DNA from: Flavobacteriales bacterium
GTDB taxonomy: Bacteria; Bacteroidota; Bacteroidia; Flavobacteriales_G; Salibacteraceae
Reading direction: 5' to 3'
DNA length: 13,525 nt
NCBI GenBank assembly: GCA_003499525.1
Contig: DNTB01000078.1
Span: forward strand, 1 to 13,525
The notes beneath the pieces are model-generated. The model searched no databases and was not told where the DNA came from. It was given only the letters and a program-made list of their open reading frames with translations. Made by a program: the position numbers and the translations under genes. This document shows, piece after piece, positions 7,501 to 13,525 of this stretch. The stretch's first letter is position 1; each line of letters starts with the position of its first letter.

Positions 7501-7557
7501 GTTGGGGTAAAGATAACGATCTGTCAGCACTGAATCAAAAGGGGTGCCGAAGTCTTC

Positions 7558-8067
7558 TTACAGCAATTCGTCAACTGCTTTCAAAGCAGCTTCGTAGTTT
7601 GGTTCCTCCAATATTTCAGGAACGAGTTCTGCGTATCTGATGGTGTTTTCTGAGTCAAGTACAAATACAGAGCGAGCTAAAAGACCTTTGAGCGCACCTC
7701 CAATCATTTCCACACCAAATTCTTTCCCAAAGTCACCATATCTGTAGTCCGATCCTGTCACGATATTCTCGATTCCTTCAGTTTCACAGAATCTTTTACT
7801 TGCAAAGGGTAAGTCTTTGGAGATGACCAGGCCGGTAACTCCTTTTCTTTTGCCTAATTCAGCATTAAATTTTCTCGTTTCTGCCTGGCACACTCCGGTA
7901 TCTAAACTGGGTACAGCAAGTACCACTTTGACTTTCGAATCGATATCATAAAGACTTTCCTCATCAAGATTTGATTTGACGTAGTAAACGTCCTCTGCTT
8001 TGGTTCCAACCGCTGGAAATTCCTCAAGAATCATTACCGGGTGGCCTTTTAAAGTAACACTGTCCAT
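7558..8067 (-). CDS. tpx: Thiol peroxidase Tpx, atypical 2-Cys peroxiredoxin (169 aa)
   Basis: Tpx reduces hydrogen peroxide and, preferentially, organic hydroperoxides with electrons from thioredoxin. The peroxidatic Cys60 lies in the family motif PSLDTGVCQAETRKF, and the resolving Cys94 in SKRFCETEGIENI; positions and 34-residue spacing match E. coli Tpx (C61, C95). The N-terminus VTLKGHPVMI and C-terminus VPEILEEPNYEAALKAV are also typical, and the total length is that of the family. The start is the ATG at 8067, which aligns with the family. A TTG seven codons further upstream would give an atypical extension. The gene is divergent from nfeD. A near-consensus -7 box (CACTTTTG on the minus strand, 8086-8093) sits about 20 bp before the start, with the palindrome at 8101-8117 just behind it. 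Confidence 0.96.
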   Translation of the reverse strand: MDSVTLKGHPVMILEEFPAVGTKAEDVYYVKSNLDEESLYDIDSKVKVVLAVPSLDTGVCQAETRKFNAELGKRKGVTGLVISKDLPFASKRFCETEGIENIVTGSDYRYGDFGKEFGVEMIGGALKGLLARSVFVLDSENTIRYAELVPEILEEPNYEAALKAVDELL

Positions 8068-8100
8068 TTTCGTGAATTTGAACCGCAAAAGTGGGTAAAT

Positions 8101-8117
8101 TATCAGGTTCGCTGATA
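8101..8117. promoter_or_regulatory. Perfect inverted repeat between tpx and nfeD, candidate operator
   Basis: TATCAG-GTTCG-CTGATA is a perfect 6-bp inverted repeat with a 5-nt spacer, embedded in AT-rich DNA. It lies just upstream of the candidate tpx -7 box (8086-8093), where a regulator could act, and about 85 bp before the nfeD start. It does not match OxyR (ATAG-N7-CTAT) or Fnr-type (TTGAT-N4-ATCAA) sites. A regulatory role is inferred from position and symmetry only. Confidence 0.35.
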
Positions 8118-8202
8118 TTTATTTTATCAACAAAATGACCATTTTTATTCCGCAGATGAACTAAGGGTCAATTAGATGTATTTTTATGGCATGATAACAG
8201 AC

Positions 8203-9567
8203 ATGCGGAGGTTTCTATTTCGGGCGATAGCCTTTTTTGGAAGTGTTTTTCTCGTGGTTGGGGCGATGGCTCAAATGTCAACAGACTCGAGTCAAATTCG
8301 AAAAGTATATCGGTTCAAGATTCACGATGAAATAGCCGCACCAGCTCTTCATATATTGAAGAGAGCCATGGAAGAGGCGAAAACGATTGACGCAGATATT
8401 CTATTTATGGAACTGGACACCTATGGCGGTAGGGTAGACATAGCAGACTCAATGCGCACTCGTCTATTGAGAAGTGAGATACCCGTTTTTGTCCTCATCG
8501 ATAACAATGCAGCCTCGGCAGGAGCGCTGATTTCGATAGCATGCGACAGCATTTACATGACGCCCGGATCAACTATAGGGGCCGCAACTGTGGTGAATCA
8601 GTCCGGGGAACAGGTTCCGGATAAGTATCAATCCTACATGAGGAGCAAGATGCGGGCCACCGCCGAAGAAACCAATCGAGACCCTGACATTGCTGAGGCT
8701 ATGGTAGATCCCGATAAAGAGGTCGAAGGAATATCTGAAAAAGGTAAGGTTTTGACCTTCACCGTTGAGGATGCCCTGAAATATGGGTATTGCGATGGAG
8801 AGGCCAATAACATGCAGGAGGCATTGAGCATTGCCGGCATCAAGGACTACACCTATGAAGAATTCAAACCTTCCGATGTCGACAAGGTTATCGGTTTTCT
8901 TATAAATCCTGCCATTAGCGGAGTTTTAATCCTTATCATTTTAGGTGGAATTTATTTTGAACTTCAGACTCCGGGTGTAGGTTTTCCTATCATCGCAGCA
9001 GCTATTGCAGCGGTAATATTCTTCGCTCCATACTATATTGAAGGCCTCACAGAGAATTGGGAAATTTTACTTTTCATTGCCGGAATAGCTCTTTTGGCGG
9101 TTGAGATTTTTGTGATTCCGGGTTTTGGTGTTGCAGGTGTCGGAGGAATATTGCTTGTTGTTACGGGTTTAGCCCTGAGTATGGTAGGCAATATTGGGTT
9201 TGATTTCACTTTTGTTCCACCGACACAATTATTCACCTCATTCATGGTGGTCATTAGTGCATCATTGATCGTCCTATTTGGATCTATTTTGCTTTTACCA
9301 AGACTTTTTTCCTCCGGACCTTTGTCAAAACTTGTGCTTCAGGCTGAACAGACTATAGCACCTGGATACATTAACGCAACGACCAACTTCTCTAATCTGG
9401 TAGGCAAATCAGGAGTTGCCTATACAGACTTAAGAGCCATCGGAAAAGTTGAAGTTGAAGGGCATCTTTATGATGCCTACAGTGTTGAAGGTTATATTGA
9501 AAGAAATACAGAAATTGATGTGATTGGGTATGAAAATACCCAACTAACGGTTAGATCTAAATCTTAA
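8203..9567 (+). CDS. nfeD: Long-form NfeD, membrane-bound ClpP-class serine protease (454 aa)
   Basis: The protein combines an N-terminal signal peptide (residues 1-23, MRRFLF... to AMAQ), a ClpP/SppA-like protease domain (about 33-215), four or five transmembrane segments (about 231-252, 260-278, 287-305, 309-328, 343-366) and a C-terminal OB-fold NfeD domain (about 385-452). The nucleophile is Ser105 in NNAASAGALI. By comparison with the archaeal protease PH1510 (Ser/Lys dyad) the partner is probably Lys141 in KYQSYMRSK. Characterised relatives cleave hydrophobic stretches of slipin/stomatin-type membrane proteins. No slipin gene is in the window. I chose the ATG at 8203 for its signal peptide; ATGs at 8176 and 8191 are in frame and would add nine or four residues. 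The next gene starts 3 bp after its stop, so it heads an operon of membrane and lipoprotein genes. Confidence 0.9.
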   Translation: MRRFLFRAIAFFGSVFLVVGAMAQMSTDSSQIRKVYRFKIHDEIAAPALHILKRAMEEAKTIDADILFMELDTYGGRVDIADSMRTRLLRSEIPVFVLIDNNAASAGALISIACDSIYMTPGSTIGAATVVNQSGEQVPDKYQSYMRSKMRATAEETNRDPDIAEAMVDPDKEVEGISEKGKVLTFTVEDALKYGYCDGEANNMQEALSIAGIKDYTYEEFKPSDVDKVIGFLINPAISGVLILIILGGIYFELQTPGVGFPIIAAAIAAVIFFAPYYIEGLTENWEILLFIAGIALLAVEIFVIPGFGVAGVGGILLVVTGLALSMVGNIGFDFTFVPPTQLFTSFMVVISASLIVLFGSILLLPRLFSSGPLSKLVLQAEQTIAPGYINATTNFSNLVGKSGVAYTDLRAIGKVEVEGHLYDAYSVEGYIERNTEIDVIGYENTQLTVRSKS

Positions 9568-9570
9568 ATC

Positions 9571-9759
9571 ATGCAATTCTCTGACGGACAACTGATTTTT
9601 GCCTCCCTTTTTTTTGTGGTCTTTGTAATTGTTATCTTTCTCGCTTATAGAAAAGATCAATCAGAGCGTAAAATAGATTTTAGAGGTGCTTTAAGAGTAT
9701 TATTAGTTATGGCAGTTGTTCTGTTTAGCTTTTTCGCTTTGGTAAGGTTATTATCATAA
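9571..9759 (+). CDS. Small two-helix membrane protein of unknown function (62 aa)
   Basis: I do not recognise a named family. Two hydrophobic segments (about residues 8-24, LIFASLFFVVFVIVIFL, and 43-60, VLLVMAVVLFSFFALVRL) are separated by a basic loop (YRKDQSERKIDFRGALR), which suggests a hairpin with both ends on the periplasmic side and the loop in the cytoplasm. It is likely a real gene: it starts 3 bp after the nfeD stop, and its TAA overlaps the ATG of the transglycosylase gene by one base (TAATG), which implies translational coupling on both sides. It may be an accessory of NfeD or of MltF; that is inference from position only. Confidence 0.7.
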   Translation: MQFSDGQLIFASLFFVVFVIVIFLAYRKDQSERKIDFRGALRVLLVMAVVLFSFFALVRLLS

Positions 9760-11180
9760 TGCACGGTAGACTTTTTCCATTAGCGCTAGCCATTCTTTTA
9801 ATTTTTGCTGCCTGCTCTGAAGAACAAAAAAGGAAGAAGAAGAAAATTTGGAGGAAACATCCCCATGTTTTAGAGAAGATTGTCGAACGTGGGAAGATAG
9901 TGGCTGTTACCAATACCAATCCGCTTGGTTATTTTATTTACCGAGGTCAGCCCATGGGTTTTCAATATGACCTGTCCAGGAAGCTTGCCAAAGAATTAGA
10001 TGTGGATCTTCAAATTGTTATTGAAGAAGATATTGCACAACAAATGCAAATGGTAAAATCAGGAGTAGCTGATTTGGTAATTTCGGGTTTAACAGTCACT
10101 CGAAAAAGAAAAGATGAAGTGTCATTTAGTCTTCCTATCATATCTACCCGGCAGGTGCTCATCCAAAGAAGGGAGAGCAAAGAATCTGAATCTCCCTATA
10201 TCGATCAGGTAACAGACCTGGCATTAAAGAAAGTACACGTATATCCGAATTCATCCTTCAAAGACCGCATGGAAAACCTATCGGATGAAATCGGGGAAGA
10301 GATTGAAATCATTGAAATGGATACCCTCATCAATGCGGAGGAGCTCATGGAAATGGTCAGCACTAAAGAGATAGACTACGCCGTTTTAGATGAATATGCT
10401 GCTAATTTCTTTCTGCGATACTTTCCTAATCTTGATATTAGTCTAAAAGTCAGTCTGGAACAGGGAATAGCATGGGCCATGCATAAAAATGCCACTGAAC
10501 TTCGTGATACCGTTAATGCATGGATCAAGCAAAATCATAATCGATTAGAATGGGCCGTGATAAGGAGTAAGTATCTTAAAAACAACAGATTAGTTCACAG
10601 CCGTGTATCCAGTGATTTTCATTTTAATAAAAGCGGTCAAATATCGGTTTACGATGATTTGATAAAGAAATACTCCGCAGAACTTAAATGGGACTGGACG
10701 CTATTGGCAGCGATGATAAAAGCTGAGTCAAATTTTGTGGAAGATACCGTTGCATGGAGTGGGGCAACAGGTCTCATGCAGGTCATGCCAGTAACCGCAG
10801 GTGAGTTTGGTGTGCACGGCGATTCTTTAGTAAATCCAGAGGAGAATATTAAGGTGGGAACCCGTTTGATCAAATCTTTACTGGCCTTTTGGGCTGAACG
10901 CGTTGATACCACCGATCTCCGCGATTTTGTTTTGGCATCATACAATATTGGTTCGGGCCATGTTCTTGATGCTCAAAGACTTGCGTCAAAAAAAGGGTGG
11001 AATTCACGTAGGTGGATAGGAAATACGGAAAAGGCAATGAAATTGCTCTCTAAGCCGGAATACTATCGTCAGGATATGGTGCGTCATGGGTATTGCCGCG
11101 GTAGTGAGGCCTATCAGTATGTGAGGAGAGTTCGGAATTATTATCATAATTATCTAAATTTTCGGAATATTTCCGAATAA
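9759..11180 (+). CDS. mltF: MltF-type membrane-bound lytic murein transglycosylase (473 aa, lipoprotein)
   Basis: Cleaves the glycan strands of peptidoglycan between MurNAc and GlcNAc with formation of 1,6-anhydroMurNAc, at the periplasmic face of a membrane. The N-terminus is a lipoprotein signal ending FAAC, so Cys19 would be lipidated. After a basic stretch (KRKKKKIWRK) comes a bacterial solute-binding-3-type domain (about 40-270) with GQPMGFQYDLSRKLAKEL (63-80) and ADLVISGLTVTRKRKDEV (104-121); in MltF this domain has a regulatory, muropeptide-sensing role. The SLT catalytic domain (about 300-465) has catalytic Glu323 in IKAESNF, followed by GATGLMQVMP (335-344) and SYNIGSGHV (394-402). 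Length and domain order match MltF. Acidic residues right after the Cys (SEE) resemble surface-export signals described for Flavobacteria, so outer-membrane exposure is possible. It overlaps the previous gene by 1 bp and the next begins after 1 bp. Confidence 0.92.
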   Translation: MHGRLFPLALAILLIFAACSEEQKRKKKKIWRKHPHVLEKIVERGKIVAVTNTNPLGYFIYRGQPMGFQYDLSRKLAKELDVDLQIVIEEDIAQQMQMVKSGVADLVISGLTVTRKRKDEVSFSLPIISTRQVLIQRRESKESESPYIDQVTDLALKKVHVYPNSSFKDRMENLSDEIGEEIEIIEMDTLINAEELMEMVSTKEIDYAVLDEYAANFFLRYFPNLDISLKVSLEQGIAWAMHKNATELRDTVNAWIKQNHNRLEWAVIRSKYLKNNRLVHSRVSSDFHFNKSGQISVYDDLIKKYSAELKWDWTLLAAMIKAESNFVEDTVAWSGATGLMQVMPVTAGEFGVHGDSLVNPEENIKVGTRLIKSLLAFWAERVDTTDLRDFVLASYNIGSGHVLDAQRLASKKGWNSRRWIGNTEKAMKLLSKPEYYRQDMVRHGYCRGSEAYQYVRRVRNYYHNYLNFRNISE

Positions 11181-11181
11181 A

Positions 11182-11691
11182 ATGGCAATTACAACACTTA
11201 GGCCGCGGTTCCGATACATCACGCATGAATCAAAAGCAGAACTCTACAAGAAATTAAGAAAAGTGCTGAATGATCCCGACTCGAGATTTGGAGGTCATGC
11301 TTTTGATTATCAGGCCACCATAGATTTTAAACCTGAAGAGCGCCATTACTGGACTCCACAAATTGATTTTTCTATTGAGGATCATCCTGAAGGAGCGATC
11401 ATCAGAGGGCTGGTTGGGCCGCGTCCCGCAATTTGGACCAGCTTCATGTTTATCTATACCCTAATGGGCCTACTGGCAATAGGCGGATTAGTCATAGGAA
11501 TGGGCCAGTGGACCATGGGTAATTCACCGGTTGCACTGTGGCTGATTCCGGCTGCGGGGATTGTTTATTTGATCTTCTTCTTCATTGCGAAGACCGGTAA
11601 AAAGATGGCTCATGACCAGAGCGTGGAGATTCACGAATATCTGCTCTCATTATTGCATGATCCTAAACACATATCTTTAGACGAACTTTAA
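11182..11691 (+). CDS. Two-helix membrane protein of unknown function (169 aa)
   Basis: I recognise the general pattern as a conserved hypothetical of Bacteroidetes but not a named domain. The N-terminal 80 residues are soluble, basic and then acidic, with FGGHAFDYQATIDFKPEERHYW (37-58) and GAIIRGLVGPRPAIWTSF (71-88). Two transmembrane helices follow (about 86-106 and 117-135), then a short cytoplasmic C-terminus (KTGKKMAHDQSVEIHEYL). With no signal peptide, both termini are probably cytoplasmic. It begins one base after the mltF stop and the next gene starts 11 bp after it, so it belongs to the nfeD-mltF operon. Function is unknown. Confidence 0.75.
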   Translation: MAITTLRPRFRYITHESKAELYKKLRKVLNDPDSRFGGHAFDYQATIDFKPEERHYWTPQIDFSIEDHPEGAIIRGLVGPRPAIWTSFMFIYTLMGLLAIGGLVIGMGQWTMGNSPVALWLIPAAGIVYLIFFFIAKTGKKMAHDQSVEIHEYLLSLLHDPKHISLDEL

Positions 11692-11702
11692 AGTTTCCAT
11701 TT

Positions 11703-12206
11703 ATGTCTCTTTCCAATCTATTGCTTGTTGTTTTATTATTTGTACTTGCTCTTTTCTCATGCAAGGAAAAGGGATGTACTGACCCTGCTGCATCCAATTT
11801 TAAATATGAAGCAGTGGAAGATGATGGTTCATGCGAATATCGAGGGTGTACTGACCCTCGGGCCATCAATTATGATCCTGATGCGTTTGATGATGATGGA
11901 TCGTGCCGATATACGGGAACCGTAAATTTCTATTCTGATCATTACTTACTCGAGGAGTGGAATACATATATGGATGTTGCAGTACAGGAAGGCTACATTG
12001 GATCTATTGAGGACAGAGCACCCGATGAGGTATTGAGCTGTGATGAACCTACTTCACATATTCGACTGGCGGACTGGCCTGAAGGGCCCTTTATCTATTC
12101 GTATTGGATAATTCGAAGGGAAAGTCAGTATGTATTCGATACGATTGATTCAGGATCAGGATCTGCTTATGTGTATGAAAATGAATGCACACCGGTAACC
12201 ATTTAG
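11703..12206 (+). CDS. Small lipoprotein with two CTDP...DDGSC repeats (167 aa)
   Basis: The N-terminus MSLSNLLLVVLLFVLALFSC is a lipoprotein signal with Cys20 as lipidation site. Two tandem 23-residue repeats follow (24-46 and 48-70) with the pattern GCTDPxAxNYxxxAxxDDGSCxY, known from many secreted Bacteroidetes proteins. Each has a cysteine pair, likely a disulfide, and an acidic DD-rich loop that may bind Ca2+. The rest (71-167) is rich in Tyr, Trp and acidic residues, has one more cysteine pair (C113, C162), and resembles nothing I can name. It is predicted to sit in the outer membrane, periplasmic or surface-exposed. It is the last gene of the nfeD-mltF operon, 11 bp after the previous stop. 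Its stop codon directly abuts that of the convergent ketoacyl synthase gene, leaving no room for an intergenic terminator. Confidence 0.8.
   Translation: MSLSNLLLVVLLFVLALFSCKEKGCTDPAASNFKYEAVEDDGSCEYRGCTDPRAINYDPDAFDDDGSCRYTGTVNFYSDHYLLEEWNTYMDVAVQEGYIGSIEDRAPDEVLSCDEPTSHIRLADWPEGPFIYSYWIIRRESQYVFDTIDSGSGSAYVYENECTPVTI
11772..11912 (+). repeat. Tandem coding repeat in the lipoprotein gene
   Basis: Two copies with a 72-nt period (24 codons) encode the GCTDP...DDGSC units. TGTACTGACCCT occurs identically at 11775 and 11847, and GATGATGG recurs near each 3' end, while the middle has diverged. This points to an old in-frame duplication. Confidence 0.8.
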
Positions 12207-13286
12207 TTAAGGTACCAGGTAAACCATGGCATTGATATACAAACCCGCGCCAACGGAAACGAAAACGACATAATCGCCTGATTTGTAAGAGTTCGAATCT
12301 GTCATTCCTTTGGAGATAAGATCATAGAGAATAGGAATGGTAGCCACGGAGTTATTACCAAGATGAGCGATGCTCATTGGAAGAACTTCTTTGGGGTAAT
12401 CTCTTAATCCATATAGTTTAAATAGCCCCCTGACCATAGCATCATCCATTTTCTCATTGGCCTGATGAATCAGGATTTTCTGGATTTGGTCTATTCCAAT
12501 ACCTACCTCATCAATAACCTCTTTAACGAGAGGAGGAACAGTTTTTAATGAATAATTATACAGCTTACGTCCTTTCATTCTTAAAAACAAGGTATCGTCT
12601 TTATAATCAGGGTTGAGCGATTTTTGCATGTCGAGTAGGTTGAGGAATTCGCCTTTAGTATCCGATCTTGTTTTGCTGCTGATCACACCAAATTGATCTT
12701 CAGATTCTTTGGCCTCCAGAACAACAGCTCCTGCTCCATCCGAAAAGATCATGGTATCCCGGTTATGGGGGTCGACAATTCTTGATAAGGATTCAGATCC
12801 AATTACCAGCGCTTTTTTGGCATGACCCGATTTCATGAAAATATCCGCCATGATAAAACCCTGAAGCCATCCCGGACACCCAAAAGGAACATCGAGCGGA
12901 ATGCAATAGGGGTTTTTTATATCGAGTTTATTTTTCACCCTTGCTGAAATGGAAGGTACCATATCAGTTTTCCAATTGTCCTCCAGTATATCTCCGAAAT
13001 TATGACCTAATATGATGTAATCTAAGGATTCAGGATCAATATCAGCATCTTCTATGGCCTTTTGAGCGGCGAAAAATGCCATATCGGAGTTATTCAAATC
13101 ATCAGAGAGATACCGCCGTTCTGAAATACCGGTTATCTCTTTGAATTTATCAATGGTTTCGCGATTATCCTGCTCAAATTGCACTCCACTTTCATCATAG
13201 AATTCGTGGCTGAGAAAGTCATCATTTTTCACAACGATTTCTGGGATATAACTTCCGCTACCGATGATGATTGTGTTAATATACAT
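12207..13286 (-). CDS. 3-oxoacyl-ACP synthase III (FabH)-like protein, long form (359 aa)
   Basis: Thiolase-fold condensing enzyme of the KAS III type, which joins an acyl-CoA starter to malonyl-ACP by decarboxylative Claisen condensation. The triad is intact: Cys137 in PFGCPGWLQG, His274 in LIHQANEKM and Asn311 in LGNNSVATIP. Other family marks are ITGISERRY (51-59), FSDGAGAVVLE (181-191) and the C-terminal FVSVGAGLYINAM. It is about 40 residues longer than E. coli FabH; much of the excess lies in the N-terminal region 25-48, between GSGSYIPEIVVKNDDF and the ITGISERR motif. It therefore belongs to a long KAS III-like branch common in Bacteroidetes, and could serve fatty-acid initiation or a specialised lipid or polyketide-type pathway. 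No other fatty-acid gene is nearby, so the pathway is open. It stands alone, and its 3' end abuts the lipoprotein gene. Confidence 0.88.
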   Translation of the reverse strand: MYINTIIIGSGSYIPEIVVKNDDFLSHEFYDESGVQFEQDNRETIDKFKEITGISERRYLSDDLNNSDMAFFAAQKAIEDADIDPESLDYIILGHNFGDILEDNWKTDMVPSISARVKNKLDIKNPYCIPLDVPFGCPGWLQGFIMADIFMKSGHAKKALVIGSESLSRIVDPHNRDTMIFSDGAGAVVLEAKESEDQFGVISSKTRSDTKGEFLNLLDMQKSLNPDYKDDTLFLRMKGRKLYNYSLKTVPPLVKEVIDEVGIGIDQIQKILIHQANEKMDDAMVRGLFKLYGLRDYPKEVLPMSIAHLGNNSVATIPILYDLISKGMTDSNSYKSGDYVVFVSVGAGLYINAMVYLVP

Positions 13287-13300
13287 AGGCTAAAAGGATG

Positions 13301-13308
13301 CAAAGGAA
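13301..13308 (-). promoter_or_regulatory. Possible -7 box of the KAS III-like gene
   Basis: On the minus strand this reads TTCCTTTG, one base from the TAnnTTTG consensus, 14 bp before the ATG at 13286. No clear -33 box accompanies it. This would give a very short 5' leader, so it is a weak call. Confidence 0.25.
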
Positions 13309-13383
13309 CAACATTTCTACAATTTAGTATTAGATTATTGTCGATACGTTTCTGATTTCGTGTAATTAATCCATATCTTATTT

Positions 13384-13391
13384 TACCTTTG
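13384..13391 (+). promoter_or_regulatory. Promoter of the tRNA-Pro region (-7 box TACCTTTG)
   Basis: TACCTTTG is a full match to the Bacteroidetes -7 consensus TAnnTTTG and sits about 40 bp upstream of the tRNA-like sequences, pointing toward them. A -33 element is only weakly present (TTTCGTG at 13356-13362). Transcription should begin near 13398, so the hairpin at 13403-13426 would be at the very 5' end of the RNA. Confidence 0.6.
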
Positions 13392-13402
13392 CAAGCTCAA
13401 AT

Positions 13403-13426
13403 TCCGGGAGATGTATTTATCCCGGA
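13403..13426 (+). other. Hairpin at the 5' end of the predicted tRNA-Pro transcript
   Basis: TCCGGGA (13403-13409) and TCCCGGA (13420-13426) form a perfect 7-bp stem with a 10-nt AT-rich loop. No T-run follows, so it is not a standard terminator. It may protect the leader or mark it for processing, which is inference. Confidence 0.5.
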
Positions 13427-13432
13427 TATTAT

Positions 13433-13489
13433 TGGGGTGTAGCGTAGCCCGGTTATAGCGTCCTGACGGGATCGTCAGGAAGGTCGCAG
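13433..13489 (+). pseudogene. tRNA-Pro-like 5' half (tRNA mimic or pseudo-tRNA)
   Basis: GGGGTGTAGCG (13434-13444) repeats exactly 81 bp later at the probable true tRNA-Pro start. It is followed by TAGCCCGGTTA, the usual D-loop of Bacteroidetes tRNA-Pro, and by AGGTCGCAG (13481-13489), like the variable loop and T-arm start. The anticodon arm is changed: a perfect 7-bp stem TCCTGAC/GTCAGGA closes a 6-nt loop GGGATC, with no normal 7-nt anticodon loop. The T-loop GTTCGAATC and the 3' acceptor strand are absent, so it cannot form a complete tRNA. It is probably transcribed from the promoter at 13384. Confidence 0.55.
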
Positions 13490-13513
13490 AGAGCCAAATC
13501 GCAGAAAGAGTTT

Positions 13514-13525
13514 CGGGGTGTAGCG
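13514..13525 (+). tRNA. tRNA-Pro, first 12 nt only (cut by the window edge)
   Basis: CGGGGTGTAGCG is the characteristic start (acceptor strand, positions 8-9, start of D-stem) of Bacteroidetes tRNA-Pro. Only 12 nt are visible, so the anticodon and even the identity cannot be confirmed. The call rests on this match and on the upstream tRNA-Pro-like copy. Confidence 0.5.

Noticed and set aside
7501..7530. Extension of the DUF4294 protein from a GTG
   Set aside because: It would place ten residues before an otherwise clean signal peptide starting at the ATG at 7500.
8068..8088. Extension of Tpx from a TTG
   Set aside because: Family members start at the position of the ATG at 8067; cysteine numbering and length then match E. 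coli Tpx.
12190..12230. GGTAACC/GGTACC hairpin at the lipoprotein/KAS III junction as a terminator
   Set aside because: Pairing is imperfect with a bulge and no T-run follows on either strand.

Overview
The window looks like a stretch of chromosome from a member of the Bacteroidota (Flavobacteriia/Cytophagia-like). The evidence is the gene content (DUF4301, DUF4294, a WG-repeat protein, a TonB-like protein of the Bacteroidetes type, a lipoprotein with Cys-Thr-Asp-Pro ... Asp-Asp-Gly-Ser-Cys repeats), the lack of Shine-Dalgarno sequences before most starts, and promoter -7 boxes of the TAnnTTTG type, best seen before the RNA region at the right edge. No insertion sequence, phage gene or CRISPR array is visible. 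The genes read as ordinary, intact core or envelope genes.

Layout from the left. A small heat-shock protein gene (173-589, minus strand) ends in a good hairpin terminator. A 228-bp divergent intergenic region holds two near-identical palindromic 15-mers exactly 31 bp apart. A long phosphoglucomutase/phosphomannomutase follows (818-2542, plus). Its stop codon overlaps the stop of a convergent five-gene minus-strand run. In transcription order that run is tpx thiol peroxidase (8067-7558), a secreted DUF4294 protein (7500-6922), a large secreted TPR-like plus WG-repeat protein (6864-4762), a TonB-like membrane protein (4747-3974) and a DUF4301 protein (3972-2539). The last three are tightly packed, with gaps of 14 and 1 bp.

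Divergent from tpx, across a region with a perfect TATCAG-N5-CTGATA palindrome, lies a plus-strand operon: a long-form NfeD membrane protease, a 62-aa two-helix membrane protein, an MltF-type lytic transglycosylase lipoprotein, a two-helix membrane protein of unknown function, and a small repeat-bearing lipoprotein (8203-12206). It abuts, stop to stop, a minus-strand ketoacyl-ACP-synthase-III-like gene (13286-12207). The right edge holds a strong TAnnTTTG promoter, a hairpin, a sequence copying the 5' half of a tRNA-Pro, and what appears to be the first 12 nt of the real tRNA-Pro.

Functionally the window leans to the cell envelope: membrane proteolysis (NfeD), peptidoglycan cleavage (MltF), a periplasmic TonB-like/WG-repeat pair and lipoproteins, plus stress defence (Hsp20, Tpx) and sugar-phosphate metabolism. 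Two observations merit most attention. DUF4301 carries motifs that resemble UDP-sugar pyrophosphorylases. The tRNA-Pro 5'-half mimic sits in the leader of a tRNA-Pro unit. Five genes (Hsp20, mutase, DUF4301, DUF4294, Tpx) have in-frame upstream extensions, mostly from TTG or GTG codons, that I judge not to be real; the starts given here are the better-supported ATGs.
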